A stretch of DNA of 64,000 nt, from the NCBI RefSeq assembly GCF_003725545.1, contig NZ_RJLN01000014.1:25706-89705 (forward strand), read 5' to 3'. The translations under genes and the position numbers were made by a program. Every line of letters starts with the position of its first letter. The first letter of the stretch is position 1. Source of the DNA: Micromonospora solifontis (GTDB lineage: Bacteria; Actinomycetota; Actinomycetes; Mycobacteriales; Micromonosporaceae). Of the stretch, positions 31,800-40,669 are shown in pieces. A model generated the notes under the pieces. That model did not search any database. It saw only the letters and a list, made by a program, of their open reading frames with translations, and was not told the DNA's origin.

Positions 31800-32756
31800 G
31801 TGGGCGATCTGGCGACGGAGTTCGAGGCGGAACGCGGGCACCTGCTGGCGGTCGCGTACCGGATGCTGGGCAGCCGGAGCGAGGCCGAGGACGCGGTGCA
31901 GGAGACCTGGCTGCGGTACGCGGGCGCGCTCGCCGACCCGGCCGCCCGCGCCCAGGTTCAGCAGCTCCGCGCCTGGCTCACCACCACCTGCTCCCGGATC
32001 TGCCTCGACGTGCTCCGGTCCGCCCGGGTCCGCCGGGAGGCGTACCCGGGTCAGTGGCTGCCGGAGCCGGTGGTGCGTGACGTGCAGACGGCCGACGGGT
32101 TCGCCCCCGACCCGGCCGAGCGGGCGGTCCGGGCCGACCAGCTCGGCACCGCGTTGCTGGTGGTGCTGGAACGGCTGAGCCCGGAGCAGCGGGTGGCGTT
32201 CGTCCTGCACGACGTCTTCGCCGTGCCGTTCGCCACGGTCGCCGAGGTGCTCGGCACCACACCGGCAGCGGCCCGGCAGCTCGCCTCTCGGGGCCGGCGG
32301 GCGGTCGCCGCTCCGGACGCCCCCCGGCACACCGCCGACCTGGCCGAACAGCGGCGGGTCCTCGACGCGTTCGCCGCCGCGGTGGAGTCCGGTGAGCTGG
32401 ACCGGCTGGTGCAGGTGCTCGCCCCGGACGTGATGCTCATCGGCGACAGCGGCGGGCACTTCCCGGCGGGCCGCCGGCCGGTGATCGGGGCCGAGATCGT
32501 GGCCCGGTTCATCCTCGGCATCTACGGTCAGGCGGGCCGGCACGGTGGCCCGCTGCGCGCCCGGCCGGTGCTGGTCGACGGCGCCCTCGGCTGGCAACTG
32601 GAGACGACCTACCGGGACGGCCGCCCGCTGCGCATGGTCTGCGCGTACGCGGTGCACGAGGGGCGGGTCAGCGGCGTGTTCCACCAGCTCAACCCGGAGA
32701 AGCTGAGCCACCTGCCGGAGTTCGGGCCGGACGACGTGTGGCCGCCGCGGTGGTGA
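31800..32756 (+). CDS. ECF41-family (SigJ-like) sigma factor
   Basis: 318-aa extracytoplasmic function sigma factor with fused SnoaL-like C-terminal domain. Sigma2 includes VAYRMLGSRSEAEDAVQETWLRY (residues ~17-39), sigma4 LSPEQRVAFVLHDVFAVPF and TVAEVLGTTPAAARQLASRGRR; the C-terminal domain ends with the diagnostic NPEKL (NPDKL type). The C-terminal domain acts as a built-in activator/inhibitor in place of an anti-sigma factor. GTG 31800 has AGGGAG upstream. The usual ECF41 partner (carboxymuconolactone decarboxylase or oxidoreductase) is not next to it. Confidence 0.9.
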   Translation: MGDLATEFEAERGHLLAVAYRMLGSRSEAEDAVQETWLRYAGALADPAARAQVQQLRAWLTTTCSRICLDVLRSARVRREAYPGQWLPEPVVRDVQTADGFAPDPAERAVRADQLGTALLVVLERLSPEQRVAFVLHDVFAVPFATVAEVLGTTPAAARQLASRGRRAVAAPDAPRHTADLAEQRRVLDAFAAAVESGELDRLVQVLAPDVMLIGDSGGHFPAGRRPVIGAEIVARFILGIYGQAGRHGGPLRARPVLVDGALGWQLETTYRDGRPLRMVCAYAVHEGRVSGVFHQLNPEKLSHLPEFGPDDVWPPRW

Positions 32757-32763
32757 GGCCGGC

Positions 32764-33270
32764 TCAGACCACCAGGGCGAGCCACTTCCGGTACGACGTG
32801 GCGAACGGCTCGGTGCCGTCGCCGAGCGCGCCGAAGAGCCAGCGGGCGGCCGCCTCGGCCTCGGCCACCAGCTCGTCGGGGTAGCCCCAGCGGGCCCGGT
32901 GCTCGGCGAACTCGTCCTCGTCGCGCAGCTCGACCACGCCGGTCTCCCGCCGGCGCACCACGTCGAGGTCGAGGTCGACCAGGTGGACGATGTCCTGCCC
33001 CTCCCACCGGGCCGGGGTGGCGATGTCGCAGTAGACCTCGCTGGTCCGGGGTGGCGGGTTGAACATGCCGGTCCACCAGCCGTGCCGGGGCACCAGCAGG
33101 ACGAACGGGATCTGCTCGACCGAGGGCCGGCCGTGGTAGACCGACTCGGTGCCGGCCGGTACGCCGAGCCACACGCCGAGATCGTCCTCGGCGAGCCGGC
33201 GGGCCGGGTAGTCGCGATGGGCGCTGCCGTCGTACTTGCGGTAGATCACACGGACCACGTCGCTCGGCAT
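32764..33270 (-). CDS. DUF402 domain protein
   Basis: 168-aa protein of the DUF402 family (FomD/Ntdp-like), which hydrolyse nucleoside diphosphates or related phosphoesters. Evidence: the VDLDLDVVRRRE segment near residue 97 with the conserved acidic metal-binding run, and DIVHLVDLDL typical of the beta-barrel. ATG 33270 follows TAGGGT at 7 nt. Convergent with the sigma factor gene and divergent from dinG. Physiological role unknown. Confidence 0.75.
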   Translation of the reverse strand: MPSDVVRVIYRKYDGSAHRDYPARRLAEDDLGVWLGVPAGTESVYHGRPSVEQIPFVLLVPRHGWWTGMFNPPPRTSEVYCDIATPARWEGQDIVHLVDLDLDVVRRRETGVVELRDEDEFAEHRARWGYPDELVAEAEAAARWLFGALGDGTEPFATSYRKWLALVV

Positions 33271-33394
33271 GAGTGGCACCCTAGCCGATTCCGGCCACGC
33301 GACGCATTCGGCAGGTAACCCGGCGCGACCCGCCCGGCACGCCACGCGGTGGAGGGGCACGGCCGGTGTCGGGCGGGGCGGGTACGGTCGCACG

Positions 33395-35536
33395 GTGACC
33401 CCGCCTCGCACCGCCACCGGTTCCGCCGTGCCGAAAAAGCGTCGAGGTGCCCGGCCCGGCGGTGGCGAGTTGCTGGCCGCGGCGGTCGGCGCGGTCCCCG
33501 GCGGCGCGGCCCGCCCGGGCCAGCAGCAGATGACCGAGGCGATCGAGCGGAGCGTCGCCACCGGCGAGCACCTGCTGGTGCAGGCCGGCACGGGCACCGG
33601 CAAGTCGCTGGCGTACCTGGCGCCGGCGCTGACCGTGGACGGCCCGGTGGTGGTCTCCACCGCCACCCTGGCGCTGCAGTCCCAGCTGGTCGACCACGAC
33701 CTGCCCCGGCTGGCCGACGCGGTCGAGCCGCTGCTGCACCGCCGCCCCACCTTCGCGGTGCTCAAGGGCCGGCACCACTACCTCTGCCTGGCCCGGCTGG
33801 ACAGCTCCACCGAGGAGGAGCCGGAGGACACCCTCTTCGACACCCCCCGTCCCGGCGGCGGCACCAAGTGGCTCGGCGAGGCGGGCCGGCTGGGCAAGCA
33901 GATGCAGCGGCTGCGCGACTGGGCGGAGGAGACCGCCACCGGCGACCGCGACGAGCTGGACCCGGGCGTCGACGATCAGGTCTGGCGGACCGTCTCGATG
34001 CCGGCCCGGGAGTGCGTCGGCGCGACCCGGTGCCCGTTCGGGCAGGAGTGCTTCGCGGAGGCCTCGCGGGCCCGGGCCCGCGAGGCGGACATCGTGGTCA
34101 CCAACCACAGCCTGCTCGCCGTCGACATGCTCGCCGGCCGGCACATCGTGCCGCCGCACAAGCTGCTCATCGTCGACGAGGCGCACGAACTGGCCGACCG
34201 GGTCTCCTCGGCGGCGCAGGCCGAGCTGGTCCCCGAGCTGATCGACCGGTCCACCCGCCGGGCCCGGCCACTGCTCCGCCCCGAGATCGCCGAACGACTC
34301 ACCGAGGCCGGTGACGCTCTGGCGGTCGGGCTGGCCGAGGCGCCGGCCGGGCGGCTCACCGCCGGCCTGCCGCCCGCGCTGCGCGAGGCGTGCACCCTGC
34401 TCGACGCGGCGACCCGGGCCGCGCTGGAGGCCATCGGCGACATCAAGTCCGACGACCCGGACCCGGTCCGCAAGCAGCAGGCCAAGGCGGTGCTGGACGA
34501 GCTCTCCACCACCGCCCAGCGGCTGCTGGAGGAGGCCGACCACGACGTGGCCTGGGTGGAGAAGCCGGAGAACGGCAGCCGGCGGGCGCTGGTGGTCGCG
34601 CCCCTCTCGGTCGCCGGCACGCTCGCCACCCACCTGTACGACGAGCGCACCGTGGTCGCCACCTCGGCCACCCTGGCGCTGGGCGGCCGCTTCGACACGG
34701 TGGCCCGGGCGCTGGGGCTGGAGGCACCGCCCCCCACCCCGCCCTCGCCGGCCGCCGCCGCGCTGGCCACCGCGGCCGCCGCCGGCCGGGCCACCGCCCC
34801 CGCCCCGGTGGCGAGCACCGAGGGCAGCCGGGCCGCGGTCGGCACGGTCCCGGCCACCGAGGGGCCGGGCTGGAAGTCGCTCGACGTCGGCTCGCCCTTC
34901 GACTACGCCCGGCAGGGCATCCTGTACGTCGCCGCGCACCTGCCCCGCCCCAGCGTCTCCGGGCTGCCCGAGGCGGCTGGCGAGGAGCTGCTGGCGCTGG
35001 TCGGGGCGCTCGGTGGACGTACCCTCGGCCTCTTCTCCTCCCGACGCGCCGCGCAGCAGGCGGCGGAGCTGCTGCGCGCCCGGACCGACCTGCCGGTGCT
35101 GCTCCAGGGTGAGGAGGCGCTGCCGCTGCTGGTCCGGCGCTTCCGCGAGGAGCGGGAGAGCTGCCTGTTCGGGGTGATGTCGCTCTGGCAGGGGGTGGAC
35201 GTGCCGGGCGACTCCTGCCAGCTCGTGGTGATCGACCGGCTGCCCTTCCCCCGGCCGGACGAGCCGTTGGCGGCGGCCCGGGCGGCGGCGGTGGACGCCG
35301 GCGGCGGCTCGGGGTTCGCGGCGGTCAGCGTGCCGATCGCGGCGGTCCGGCTGGCCCAGGGCGTCGGCCGGCTGATCCGGGCCACCGGCGACCGGGGTGT
35401 GGTGGCGGTGCTCGACTCCCGGCTGGAGACCGCCCGGGGGTACGGCCCGTTCCTGCGGCGCTCGCTGCCGCCGTTCTGGTACACCACCCGCCCCGACGTC
35501 GCCCGCGGCGCCCTGGAACGCCTCGCCAAGAGCTGA
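33395..35536 (+). CDS. DinG/XPD-like ATP-dependent DNA helicase
   Basis: 713-aa superfamily 2 helicase. Walker A AGTGTGKSLAYL near residue 65, DEAH box LIVDEAHEL near 265, late motifs QGVGRLIRATGD near 655. Four Cys (YLCLARL, ARECVG, TRCPFG, QECF) between motifs I and II form the iron-sulfur cluster site of the XPD/DinG group. Resolves R-loops, D-loops or G-quadruplexes. GTG 33395 follows TACGGT (33383-33388) at 6 nt; an earlier frame start at 33269 is rejected. An Ala/Pro-rich insert sits at ~445-500. Confidence 0.9.
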   Translation: MTPPRTATGSAVPKKRRGARPGGGELLAAAVGAVPGGAARPGQQQMTEAIERSVATGEHLLVQAGTGTGKSLAYLAPALTVDGPVVVSTATLALQSQLVDHDLPRLADAVEPLLHRRPTFAVLKGRHHYLCLARLDSSTEEEPEDTLFDTPRPGGGTKWLGEAGRLGKQMQRLRDWAEETATGDRDELDPGVDDQVWRTVSMPARECVGATRCPFGQECFAEASRARAREADIVVTNHSLLAVDMLAGRHIVPPHKLLIVDEAHELADRVSSAAQAELVPELIDRSTRRARPLLRPEIAERLTEAGDALAVGLAEAPAGRLTAGLPPALREACTLLDAATRAALEAIGDIKSDDPDPVRKQQAKAVLDELSTTAQRLLEEADHDVAWVEKPENGSRRALVVAPLSVAGTLATHLYDERTVVATSATLALGGRFDTVARALGLEAPPPTPPSPAAAALATAAAAGRATAPAPVASTEGSRAAVGTVPATEGPGWKSLDVGSPFDYARQGILYVAAHLPRPSVSGLPEAAGEELLALVGALGGRTLGLFSSRRAAQQAAELLRARTDLPVLLQGEEALPLLVRRFREERESCLFGVMSLWQGVDVPGDSCQLVVIDRLPFPRPDEPLAAARAAAVDAGGGSGFAAVSVPIAAVRLAQGVGRLIRATGDRGVVAVLDSRLETARGYGPFLRRSLPPFWYTTRPDVARGALERLAKS

Positions 35537-35553
35537 ACCGGCGCCACCGGGGG

Positions 35554-36858
35554 TCAGGGTGCCTGGGCGGCGACCACCACGGCGTCCGGCGGGGTGTCCG
35601 GCACGGTACGCGCGGCCAGCCGGCGGACGGCCGTGTTCAGCACCGCGATCAGCGGCACCGCGACCAGCGCGCCGGCGATCCCGGCGAGCACCACTCCGGC
35701 GGCGATCCCGATGATCACGGCGAGCGGGTGAATGGCCACCGCCCTGCCCATGATCAGCGGCTGGAGCACGTGCCCCTCGACCTGCTGCACGCCGATCACG
35801 GCGCCCAGGATGATCAACGCGGTCACCGGGCCGCTGTCGACCAGCGCCACCAGCACCGCCACCACGCCGGAGAGGGTGGCCCCGACGATCGGGATGAACG
35901 CGCCCAGGAAGACCAGCGCGGCCAGCGGGAACGCGAACGGGATGTCGAAGATGACGAGGAAGATCCCGATGCCGACCGCGTCGATGAAGGCGACCAGCAC
36001 GGTGGCCCGGACATACGCGCCGAGCGTCGCCCAGGAGGCCCGGCCCGCGTCATCCACCTTCCAGCGCGCCTTCACCGGCAGCAGCCGGACCAGGAAGCGC
36101 CAGATCTTGTTGCCGTCCCGGAGGAAGAAGAAGGTCGCGAAGAGCACCAGGATGGTGCCGGTGAGCACCTCGGCCAGGGTGGCGGCGGTGTTGAGCGCGC
36201 CGCTGGTGAACGTCTTGGTGTTCTCGTCCACCCACTTCTGCGCCTCGTCGATGTAGTTGTTGAGCTGGCTGTCGGACAGGTGCAGCGGGCCGGTCTTGAG
36301 CCAGTTCTGGATCTGCCGGACGCCCTGCGACGTCTTCTCGCTCAACTCCGGCACGCCCTGGATGAACTCGTTCACCACGAGGGTCAGCGTGCCGACCACC
36401 GCGGCCAGGCCGCCGACCAGCACCACGCCGGTGGCCAGCGACCGGGGGAAGCGGGCCCGGAGCAGCCAGCCGACCGCGGGGGCGAGCAGCGCGGAGAGCA
36501 GCAGGGCCACCGTCAGCGGGATGATCACGATACGGATGGTGCCGATGATCTGGAGCAGCGCCCAGGTGACGATGCCGACCACGATCAGCCGCCAGGACCA
36601 GGCCGCCGCGATCCGCAGTGCGTGCGGCACCTCGGTGTCGTCCCGGCTGGACGTCGTGGCGTGCATGACGGCGGGCGGTTCCGCGCCGACCACGGTCGCC
36701 GCGGGCGGGGCGGCCGGGCCCGGCGAGGACGGCGTGGCCACGCCCGACTCCCCCGGCGCGTGCTCGGGGTCGCTCCGGCGGGCCCGCGCCGATTGCCGGC
36801 CGGACTCGTACGCGCGGCGGAGCCGTCCGCGCAGCGCCTCGAAGCGGCTCAAGCGCAC
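35554..36858 (-). CDS. AI-2E family transporter (PerM/YdiK-like)
   Basis: 434-codon gene for a multi-helix membrane protein of the AI-2E/PerM family, exporters or channels of poorly known substrate. Hydrophilic Arg/Pro-rich head (~1-75), eight or so helices, a long periplasmic-type helix region (NEFIQGVPELSEKTSQGVRQIQNWL), and the family segment FIPIVGATLSGVVAVLVAL plus GVQQVEGHVLQPLIMGR. GTG 36858 is chosen because TATCCT (36902-36897) is a good -10 about 40 nt upstream; a GTG at 36939 lies upstream of that. GGAG directly abuts the GTG, which is unusually close. Confidence 0.8.
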   Translation of the reverse strand: MRLSRFEALRGRLRRAYESGRQSARARRSDPEHAPGESGVATPSSPGPAAPPAATVVGAEPPAVMHATTSSRDDTEVPHALRIAAAWSWRLIVVGIVTWALLQIIGTIRIVIIPLTVALLLSALLAPAVGWLLRARFPRSLATGVVLVGGLAAVVGTLTLVVNEFIQGVPELSEKTSQGVRQIQNWLKTGPLHLSDSQLNNYIDEAQKWVDENTKTFTSGALNTAATLAEVLTGTILVLFATFFFLRDGNKIWRFLVRLLPVKARWKVDDAGRASWATLGAYVRATVLVAFIDAVGIGIFLVIFDIPFAFPLAALVFLGAFIPIVGATLSGVVAVLVALVDSGPVTALIILGAVIGVQQVEGHVLQPLIMGRAVAIHPLAVIIGIAAGVVLAGIAGALVAVPLIAVLNTAVRRLAARTVPDTPPDAVVVAAQAP

Positions 36859-37006
36859 CTCCGGAAACTTTGGCCCGCCCACGTCACAGGGGGGACAGGA
36901 TACGTCCGTCCGCCCCACCCTAGGGGGACTCCGCCACACATTGCCCCTCCCCGGTCACGCTCAACCACGGGAGGATCGACCGTGGCGCACGCGGTAGCGT
37001 CTTCGC

Positions 37007-37354
37007 GTGACCGTCGACCAGAACCTCGACACCGGCCTGCCGATCCGCCTGCTGCACGACCGTGTGCTGGTGCGTACGGAGAACGGCGAGGGTGAGCGCC
37101 GCTCCACCGCCGGCATCGTGATCCCCGCGACCGCGGCCGTGGGCAAGCGGCTGGCCTGGGCCACCGCGGTGGGCGTGGGCCCGCACGTGCGCTCCATCGT
37201 CGCCGGCGACCGGGTGCTCTTCGACCCCGACGACCGCTCCGAGGTCGAACTGCACGGCCGGGCGTACGTGCTGCTGCGTGAGCGGGACGTGCACGCCGTC
37301 GCCGCTGAACGGGTGGAGCGGGAGTCGACCGGCTCGACCGGCCTCTACCTCTAG
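37007..37354 (+). CDS. GroES-like (Cpn10) protein
   Basis: 115-aa Cpn10-fold protein. Motifs: PIRLLHDRVLVRTENGEGERRSTAGIVIP (the mobile-loop region) and VAGDRVLFDPDDRSEVELHGRAYVLLRERDV (roof and core). It is more divergent than housekeeping GroES and stands alone, 14 kb from the groEL of this window, so it may be a paralogue with its own partner. GTG 37007 follows TAGCGT at 6 nt (leaderless). No CIRCE is visible upstream. Confidence 0.8.
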   Translation: MTVDQNLDTGLPIRLLHDRVLVRTENGEGERRSTAGIVIPATAAVGKRLAWATAVGVGPHVRSIVAGDRVLFDPDDRSEVELHGRAYVLLRERDVHAVAAERVERESTGSTGLYL

Positions 37355-37435
37355 GACCCCCACCCGCCCCAGGGCGCCGTTTGCACCGCTGCCCGGCGGG
37401 AAGCCCAGGCACCTCAGCGCCCTGGGGAGGGGACC

Positions 37436-37603
37436 ATGCCGGTACTCGTGAAGAAGATACTGACCTGGGGATTCGTCATATTCCTGATCTACTTCATGGC
37501 GTTCCGGCCGGACGGCGCCGCGCAGGTGTTCAAGGGGATCGGGGTGGCCCTGATGGCGATCTTCCAGGGCTTCGGCGACTTCCTCACCGGCCTGATGAGC
37601 TGA
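37436..37603 (+). CDS. small membrane protein (55 aa)
   Basis: Encodes a 55-aa peptide starting MPVLVKKILTWGFVIF, with one transmembrane helix (~8-24) and an amphipathic C-terminal half (FKGIGVALMAIFQGFGDFLTGLMS). GGGGAGG is 6 nt before ATG 37436, a strong ribosome-binding site, and base use is codon-like. Similar small proteins occur in other actinomycetes to my memory; function unknown. Confidence 0.75.
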   Translation: MPVLVKKILTWGFVIFLIYFMAFRPDGAAQVFKGIGVALMAIFQGFGDFLTGLMS

Positions 37604-37639
37604 CCGCGGCACGGCGCCGGACGAGCCGGGCGCGGGCCG

Positions 37640-39085
37640 TCAGGCACCGGGCGGCCAGGGGGCGGCCGGGCGCGGACCGTACCAGCCGGGCGGGCCGTAG
37701 CCGGTGAGGTGGGCCGGGGGCGGGGGTGGGGCGAGCACCACCGGGATCGGCACCACCGGCTCGTCCGGTGCCTCGACCGCCCGCTGCGACCCGTCCGGGA
37801 ACCGCAGGTGGTAGCGCTGCCCGTCCCAGACCCCGACCGGCGCCTGCGGGTCCCGGCCCACGAAGAACGACCGGTACGCGCTGATCGCGTCCAGCAGCTC
37901 CCGTTCCTCCCGCACCGTCCTTTCCCGCTCGGCCGGCTTGCGGTCCAGTCCCCGGCGCATGCCGTCACGCAGCAGCGCCAGCCGGGTGGCCGCGAACTGG
38001 TAGCCCCGCATCGCCTTCACCCCGCCGTCGCCGGCCACCCGCCGGGCCCAGGTGCGCGCGGCGTGCCGCCGCCCCAGGCTGCCCAGCGCGGCCACCTCGG
38101 GCGGGGTGAGCCAGCCGGCCCGGACGTAGTCGGGCAGGGTCCGCTCGGTCAGCCGCCCCTCCCAGGCGCGCAGCCAGATCGCCAGCCCGACCATGCCGAA
38201 GAAGATCGGCACCATCACGCCGATGTAGCCGTACAGGGCGATCAGCGGCTGGCCGGTCGCGGCGGCCAGCGAGGGCAGCAGGTTCCAGGTGCCGTGCAGC
38301 ATCATCGCGAGCAGCAGGCCGGCGATCGGGGCGAGGAAGCGTACCCGCCGGTCGGCGGTGCGCGCGGCGACCCCGAGACCCACCCCGGTCATCGAGGTGA
38401 ACAGCGGGTGGGCGAAGCCGAAGAGCAGGATCCGGACGATGAAGATGGCGATCACCTGCTGGGCGCCGGTGGCCGGACCGTACTCCTGGACGCCGCTGCG
38501 GTAGCCGTACCCGCCGAGGTAGAGGATGTTCTCCACCATGGCGAAGCCGATCGCGGAGAGCCCGCAGTAGACGAGCGCGTCGGTGATCCCGGAGAACTCC
38601 CGGCGCCGGAAGATGAGCAGCAGGATCGGCCCGGCGGCCTTGGTCAGCTCCTCGATGAACGGCGCGACCAGCACGGCGGTCAGCGCGGTGGGCAGCCCCC
38701 AGTCCTTGAAGAGCTTCGCGCCCGTCTCGTTGACCAGCAGCGAGATGGCCGTGGAGACGAACGCGCCCCAGGCGAAACAGAAGATCAGATACTTCAGCGG
38801 CTCCGGCTCGTACCGGTCCAGCCAGAGGAAGCAGGAGACCAGGACCGGCACCGGCAGGATCGCCGCGATCACGCCCACCAGCAGGGCCTCGGCGCCCAGG
38901 CTCTCGCCCAGGGTGAAGACCATGAACACCGCGCCCGCGGCGATCAGCAGCACCACCCCGGCGAGCGCCAGGATCCGCCGCCAGCCGAGCCGGCGCAGCG
39001 GCATCCGGGGCGCCGACGACCCGGGCGGCGGGACGGCGGGCGCGGTCGGCGGCGGCAGGGCTCCGCCGGGCGGGGTGTCGGCCAT
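37640..39085 (-). CDS. PrsW-family intramembrane metalloprotease
   Basis: 481-aa membrane protease of the CPBP/PrsW clan. Motifs: FIEELTKAAG (EExxK) near residue 148, FAMVENILY (FxxxEN) near 184, FAHPLFTSMTG and later MMLHGTWN (HxxxN), all needed for metal binding. Eight or so helices, then a ~200-aa cytoplasmic tail with charged helices and a Pro/Gly-rich end. PrsW cleaves an anti-sigma factor in Bacillus; the target here is unknown. ATG 39085 follows TACGCT at 6 nt. Divergent from the SAM-IV riboswitch. Confidence 0.85.
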   Translation of the reverse strand: MADTPPGGALPPPTAPAVPPPGSSAPRMPLRRLGWRRILALAGVVLLIAAGAVFMVFTLGESLGAEALLVGVIAAILPVPVLVSCFLWLDRYEPEPLKYLIFCFAWGAFVSTAISLLVNETGAKLFKDWGLPTALTAVLVAPFIEELTKAAGPILLLIFRRREFSGITDALVYCGLSAIGFAMVENILYLGGYGYRSGVQEYGPATGAQQVIAIFIVRILLFGFAHPLFTSMTGVGLGVAARTADRRVRFLAPIAGLLLAMMLHGTWNLLPSLAAATGQPLIALYGYIGVMVPIFFGMVGLAIWLRAWEGRLTERTLPDYVRAGWLTPPEVAALGSLGRRHAARTWARRVAGDGGVKAMRGYQFAATRLALLRDGMRRGLDRKPAERERTVREERELLDAISAYRSFFVGRDPQAPVGVWDGQRYHLRFPDGSQRAVEAPDEPVVPIPVVLAPPPPPAHLTGYGPPGWYGPRPAAPWPPGA

Positions 39086-39149
39086 GCGGTCAGCGTAGTC
39101 ATCCCGGGCCCGCTTCTCCGGCCGCATTCCGCCCGCTATGCTGCGGGGC

Positions 39150-39262
39150 AGGTCACGAGCGCCAGCGTCAAGCCCCGGCTTGCTGGCCGGCAACCCTCGT
39201 CGAGTTCGCGGTGGGGTGCCCCGGGTGATGACCGGGCCCAGCCCGAACGGCGTGCTGGGCAA
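39150..39262 (+). ncRNA. SAM-IV riboswitch
   Basis: Consensus blocks of SAM-IV are present in order: GTCACGAGCGCCAGCGTCAA, GGCTTGCTGGCCGGCAACCC and CGCGGTGGGGTGCCCCGG then GTGATGACC. The class is typical of Actinomycetales. TATGCT at 39137-39142 places the transcript start near 39149, just at the aptamer. The controlled gene is the class V aminotransferase at 39322. Expected to reduce expression when S-adenosylmethionine is abundant. Confidence 0.9.
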
Positions 39263-39288
39263 GCGCGGACCCCGTCCCGGTGCCCATA

Positions 39289-39314
39289 CCCCGGGGTCCC
39301 CTGGACCCGGGAGG
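39289..39314 (+). promoter_or_regulatory. expression-platform hairpin over the ribosome-binding site
   Basis: CCCCGGGGTCC pairs with GGACCCGGG across a CCT loop, and the GGGAGG ribosome-binding site of the aminotransferase gene is part of, or directly abuts, the right arm. This suggests translational control by the upstream SAM-IV aptamer rather than termination. Confidence 0.6.
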
Positions 39315-39321
39315 CTCCGGC

Positions 39322-40584
39322 ATGACCGTCACCCTCGTACCCTCGCTGACCACGCCGCCGGTACCGGCCCGGCCGGACCCGCTCGGCGTGCTCGGCGTAC
39401 CCGGGGAGATCAACCTGGACCACGCCGCCAGCGCGCCGTGCGCGCGGGCCGCGGCCGACGCGGTGGCCGAGCTGCTGCCCTGGTACGCGAGCGTGCACCG
39501 CGGCGCGGGGGCGCTCTCGCGGCGGTGCACGCTGGCCTACGAGCGGGCCCGGCAGACCGTCGGCGACTTCGTCGGCGCCCGCCCCGACGACCACGTGATC
39601 TTCACCCGGAACACCACCGACGCGATCAACCTGCTGGCCCGGGCGCTGCCCGCCGGCACCACCGTGGTCACCTTCGCCGGCGAGCACCACGCCAACCTGC
39701 TGCCCTGGCCGCGCGGCTCGGTCCGGCTGCCGGTGCCGGCCGGCCCCGCCGAGGCGGTACGCGCGCTCGACGCCGCCCTCGGCGAACTGTCCCGCGACGC
39801 CCGGCCCGGCCTGCCGGTCCTGGTCGCCGTGACCGGGGCGAGCAACGTGACCGGGGAACGCTGGCCGGTGGCCGAGCTGGCCCGGGTCGCTCGGCGGCAC
39901 GGCGCCCGGATCCTGCTGGACGCCGCCCAGCTCGCCCCGCACGCCCCGGTGGACCTGGCCGCGCTGGACGTGGACTACCTGGCGCTCTCCGGCCACAAGC
40001 TGTACGCCCCGTTCGGCGCGGGCGTGCTCGTCGGGCGGGGTGACTGGCTGGACGCGGCCGCGCCGTACCTGGCGGGCGGCGGGGCCACCAGCCACGTCGG
40101 CGCGGCCACCCACGAGGTGCGCTGGGCGACCGGGCCGGCCCGGCACGAGGCCGGCACCCCGAACCTGCTCGGCGCGGTGGCCCTCGCCGCGGTCTGCGCG
40201 GCGCTCGCCGACGCGGACCGGGACGTCCTGCACGCCCGGGAGCAGGCGCTGCTGGCCCGACTGCGGGACGGCATCGCCGCGCTGCCGCACGTGGTGGAGC
40301 TGCGCACGTTCGGCGCGGGCGCGCCCCGGGTGGGCATCGCCTCGTTCGTGGTCGCCGGGCGGGACTCCGCCGACGTCGCCGCCCACCTGGCCCGGACGCA
40401 CCGGATCGGGGTACGGGACGGGCTGTTCTGCGCCCACCCCCTGGCCCGACGGCTGCTGTCCGAGGCCGCGGCGAGAGCCGGCCGCACCGACCTGCCCCCC
40501 ACCGCCCTGCGGGCCAGCCTCGGCCTCGGCACCACCGAAGCCGACATCGACACCCTCCTCACCGCCCTGGCCACCCTCCCCTGA
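39322..40584 (+). CDS. class V aminotransferase, cysteine desulfurase-like
   Basis: 420-aa PLP enzyme of the SufS/NifS/CsdB-like group. Landmarks: NLDHAASAPC at the N-terminus, GEHHANLLPW (PLP-stacking His), LLDAAQLAPH, SGHKLYAPFG with the PLP Lys, and RDGLFCAHPLARRLL, whose Cys matches the catalytic Cys loop of SufS. Could mobilise sulfur from cysteine or act on another amino acid. The SAM-IV riboswitch puts it in sulfur/methionine metabolism. ATG 39322 has GGGAGG at 6 nt. Not linked to suf genes. Confidence 0.85.
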   Translation: MTVTLVPSLTTPPVPARPDPLGVLGVPGEINLDHAASAPCARAAADAVAELLPWYASVHRGAGALSRRCTLAYERARQTVGDFVGARPDDHVIFTRNTTDAINLLARALPAGTTVVTFAGEHHANLLPWPRGSVRLPVPAGPAEAVRALDAALGELSRDARPGLPVLVAVTGASNVTGERWPVAELARVARRHGARILLDAAQLAPHAPVDLAALDVDYLALSGHKLYAPFGAGVLVGRGDWLDAAAPYLAGGGATSHVGAATHEVRWATGPARHEAGTPNLLGAVALAAVCAALADADRDVLHAREQALLARLRDGIAALPHVVELRTFGAGAPRVGIASFVVAGRDSADVAAHLARTHRIGVRDGLFCAHPLARRLLSEAAARAGRTDLPPTALRASLGLGTTEADIDTLLTALATLP

Positions 40585-40617
40585 CCGCCGTCCGCGCCCC
40601 CTGCAAGATCGCACTGA

Positions 40618-40649
40618 TTCACGGAAAGAGTGGCCACTCTTTCCGTGAA
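40618..40649. repeat. GGAAAGAGTGGCC hairpin, copy 2 (32-bp perfect palindrome)
   Basis: TTCACGGAAAGAGTGG (40618-40633) is directly followed by its exact complement. Preceded by CTGCAAGATC as in copy 3. Sits between convergent genes (aminotransferase, FUSC), hence a bidirectional terminator candidate. Confidence 0.85.
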
Positions 40650-40669
40650 CGAGGGGCTCGATGGGGAGG

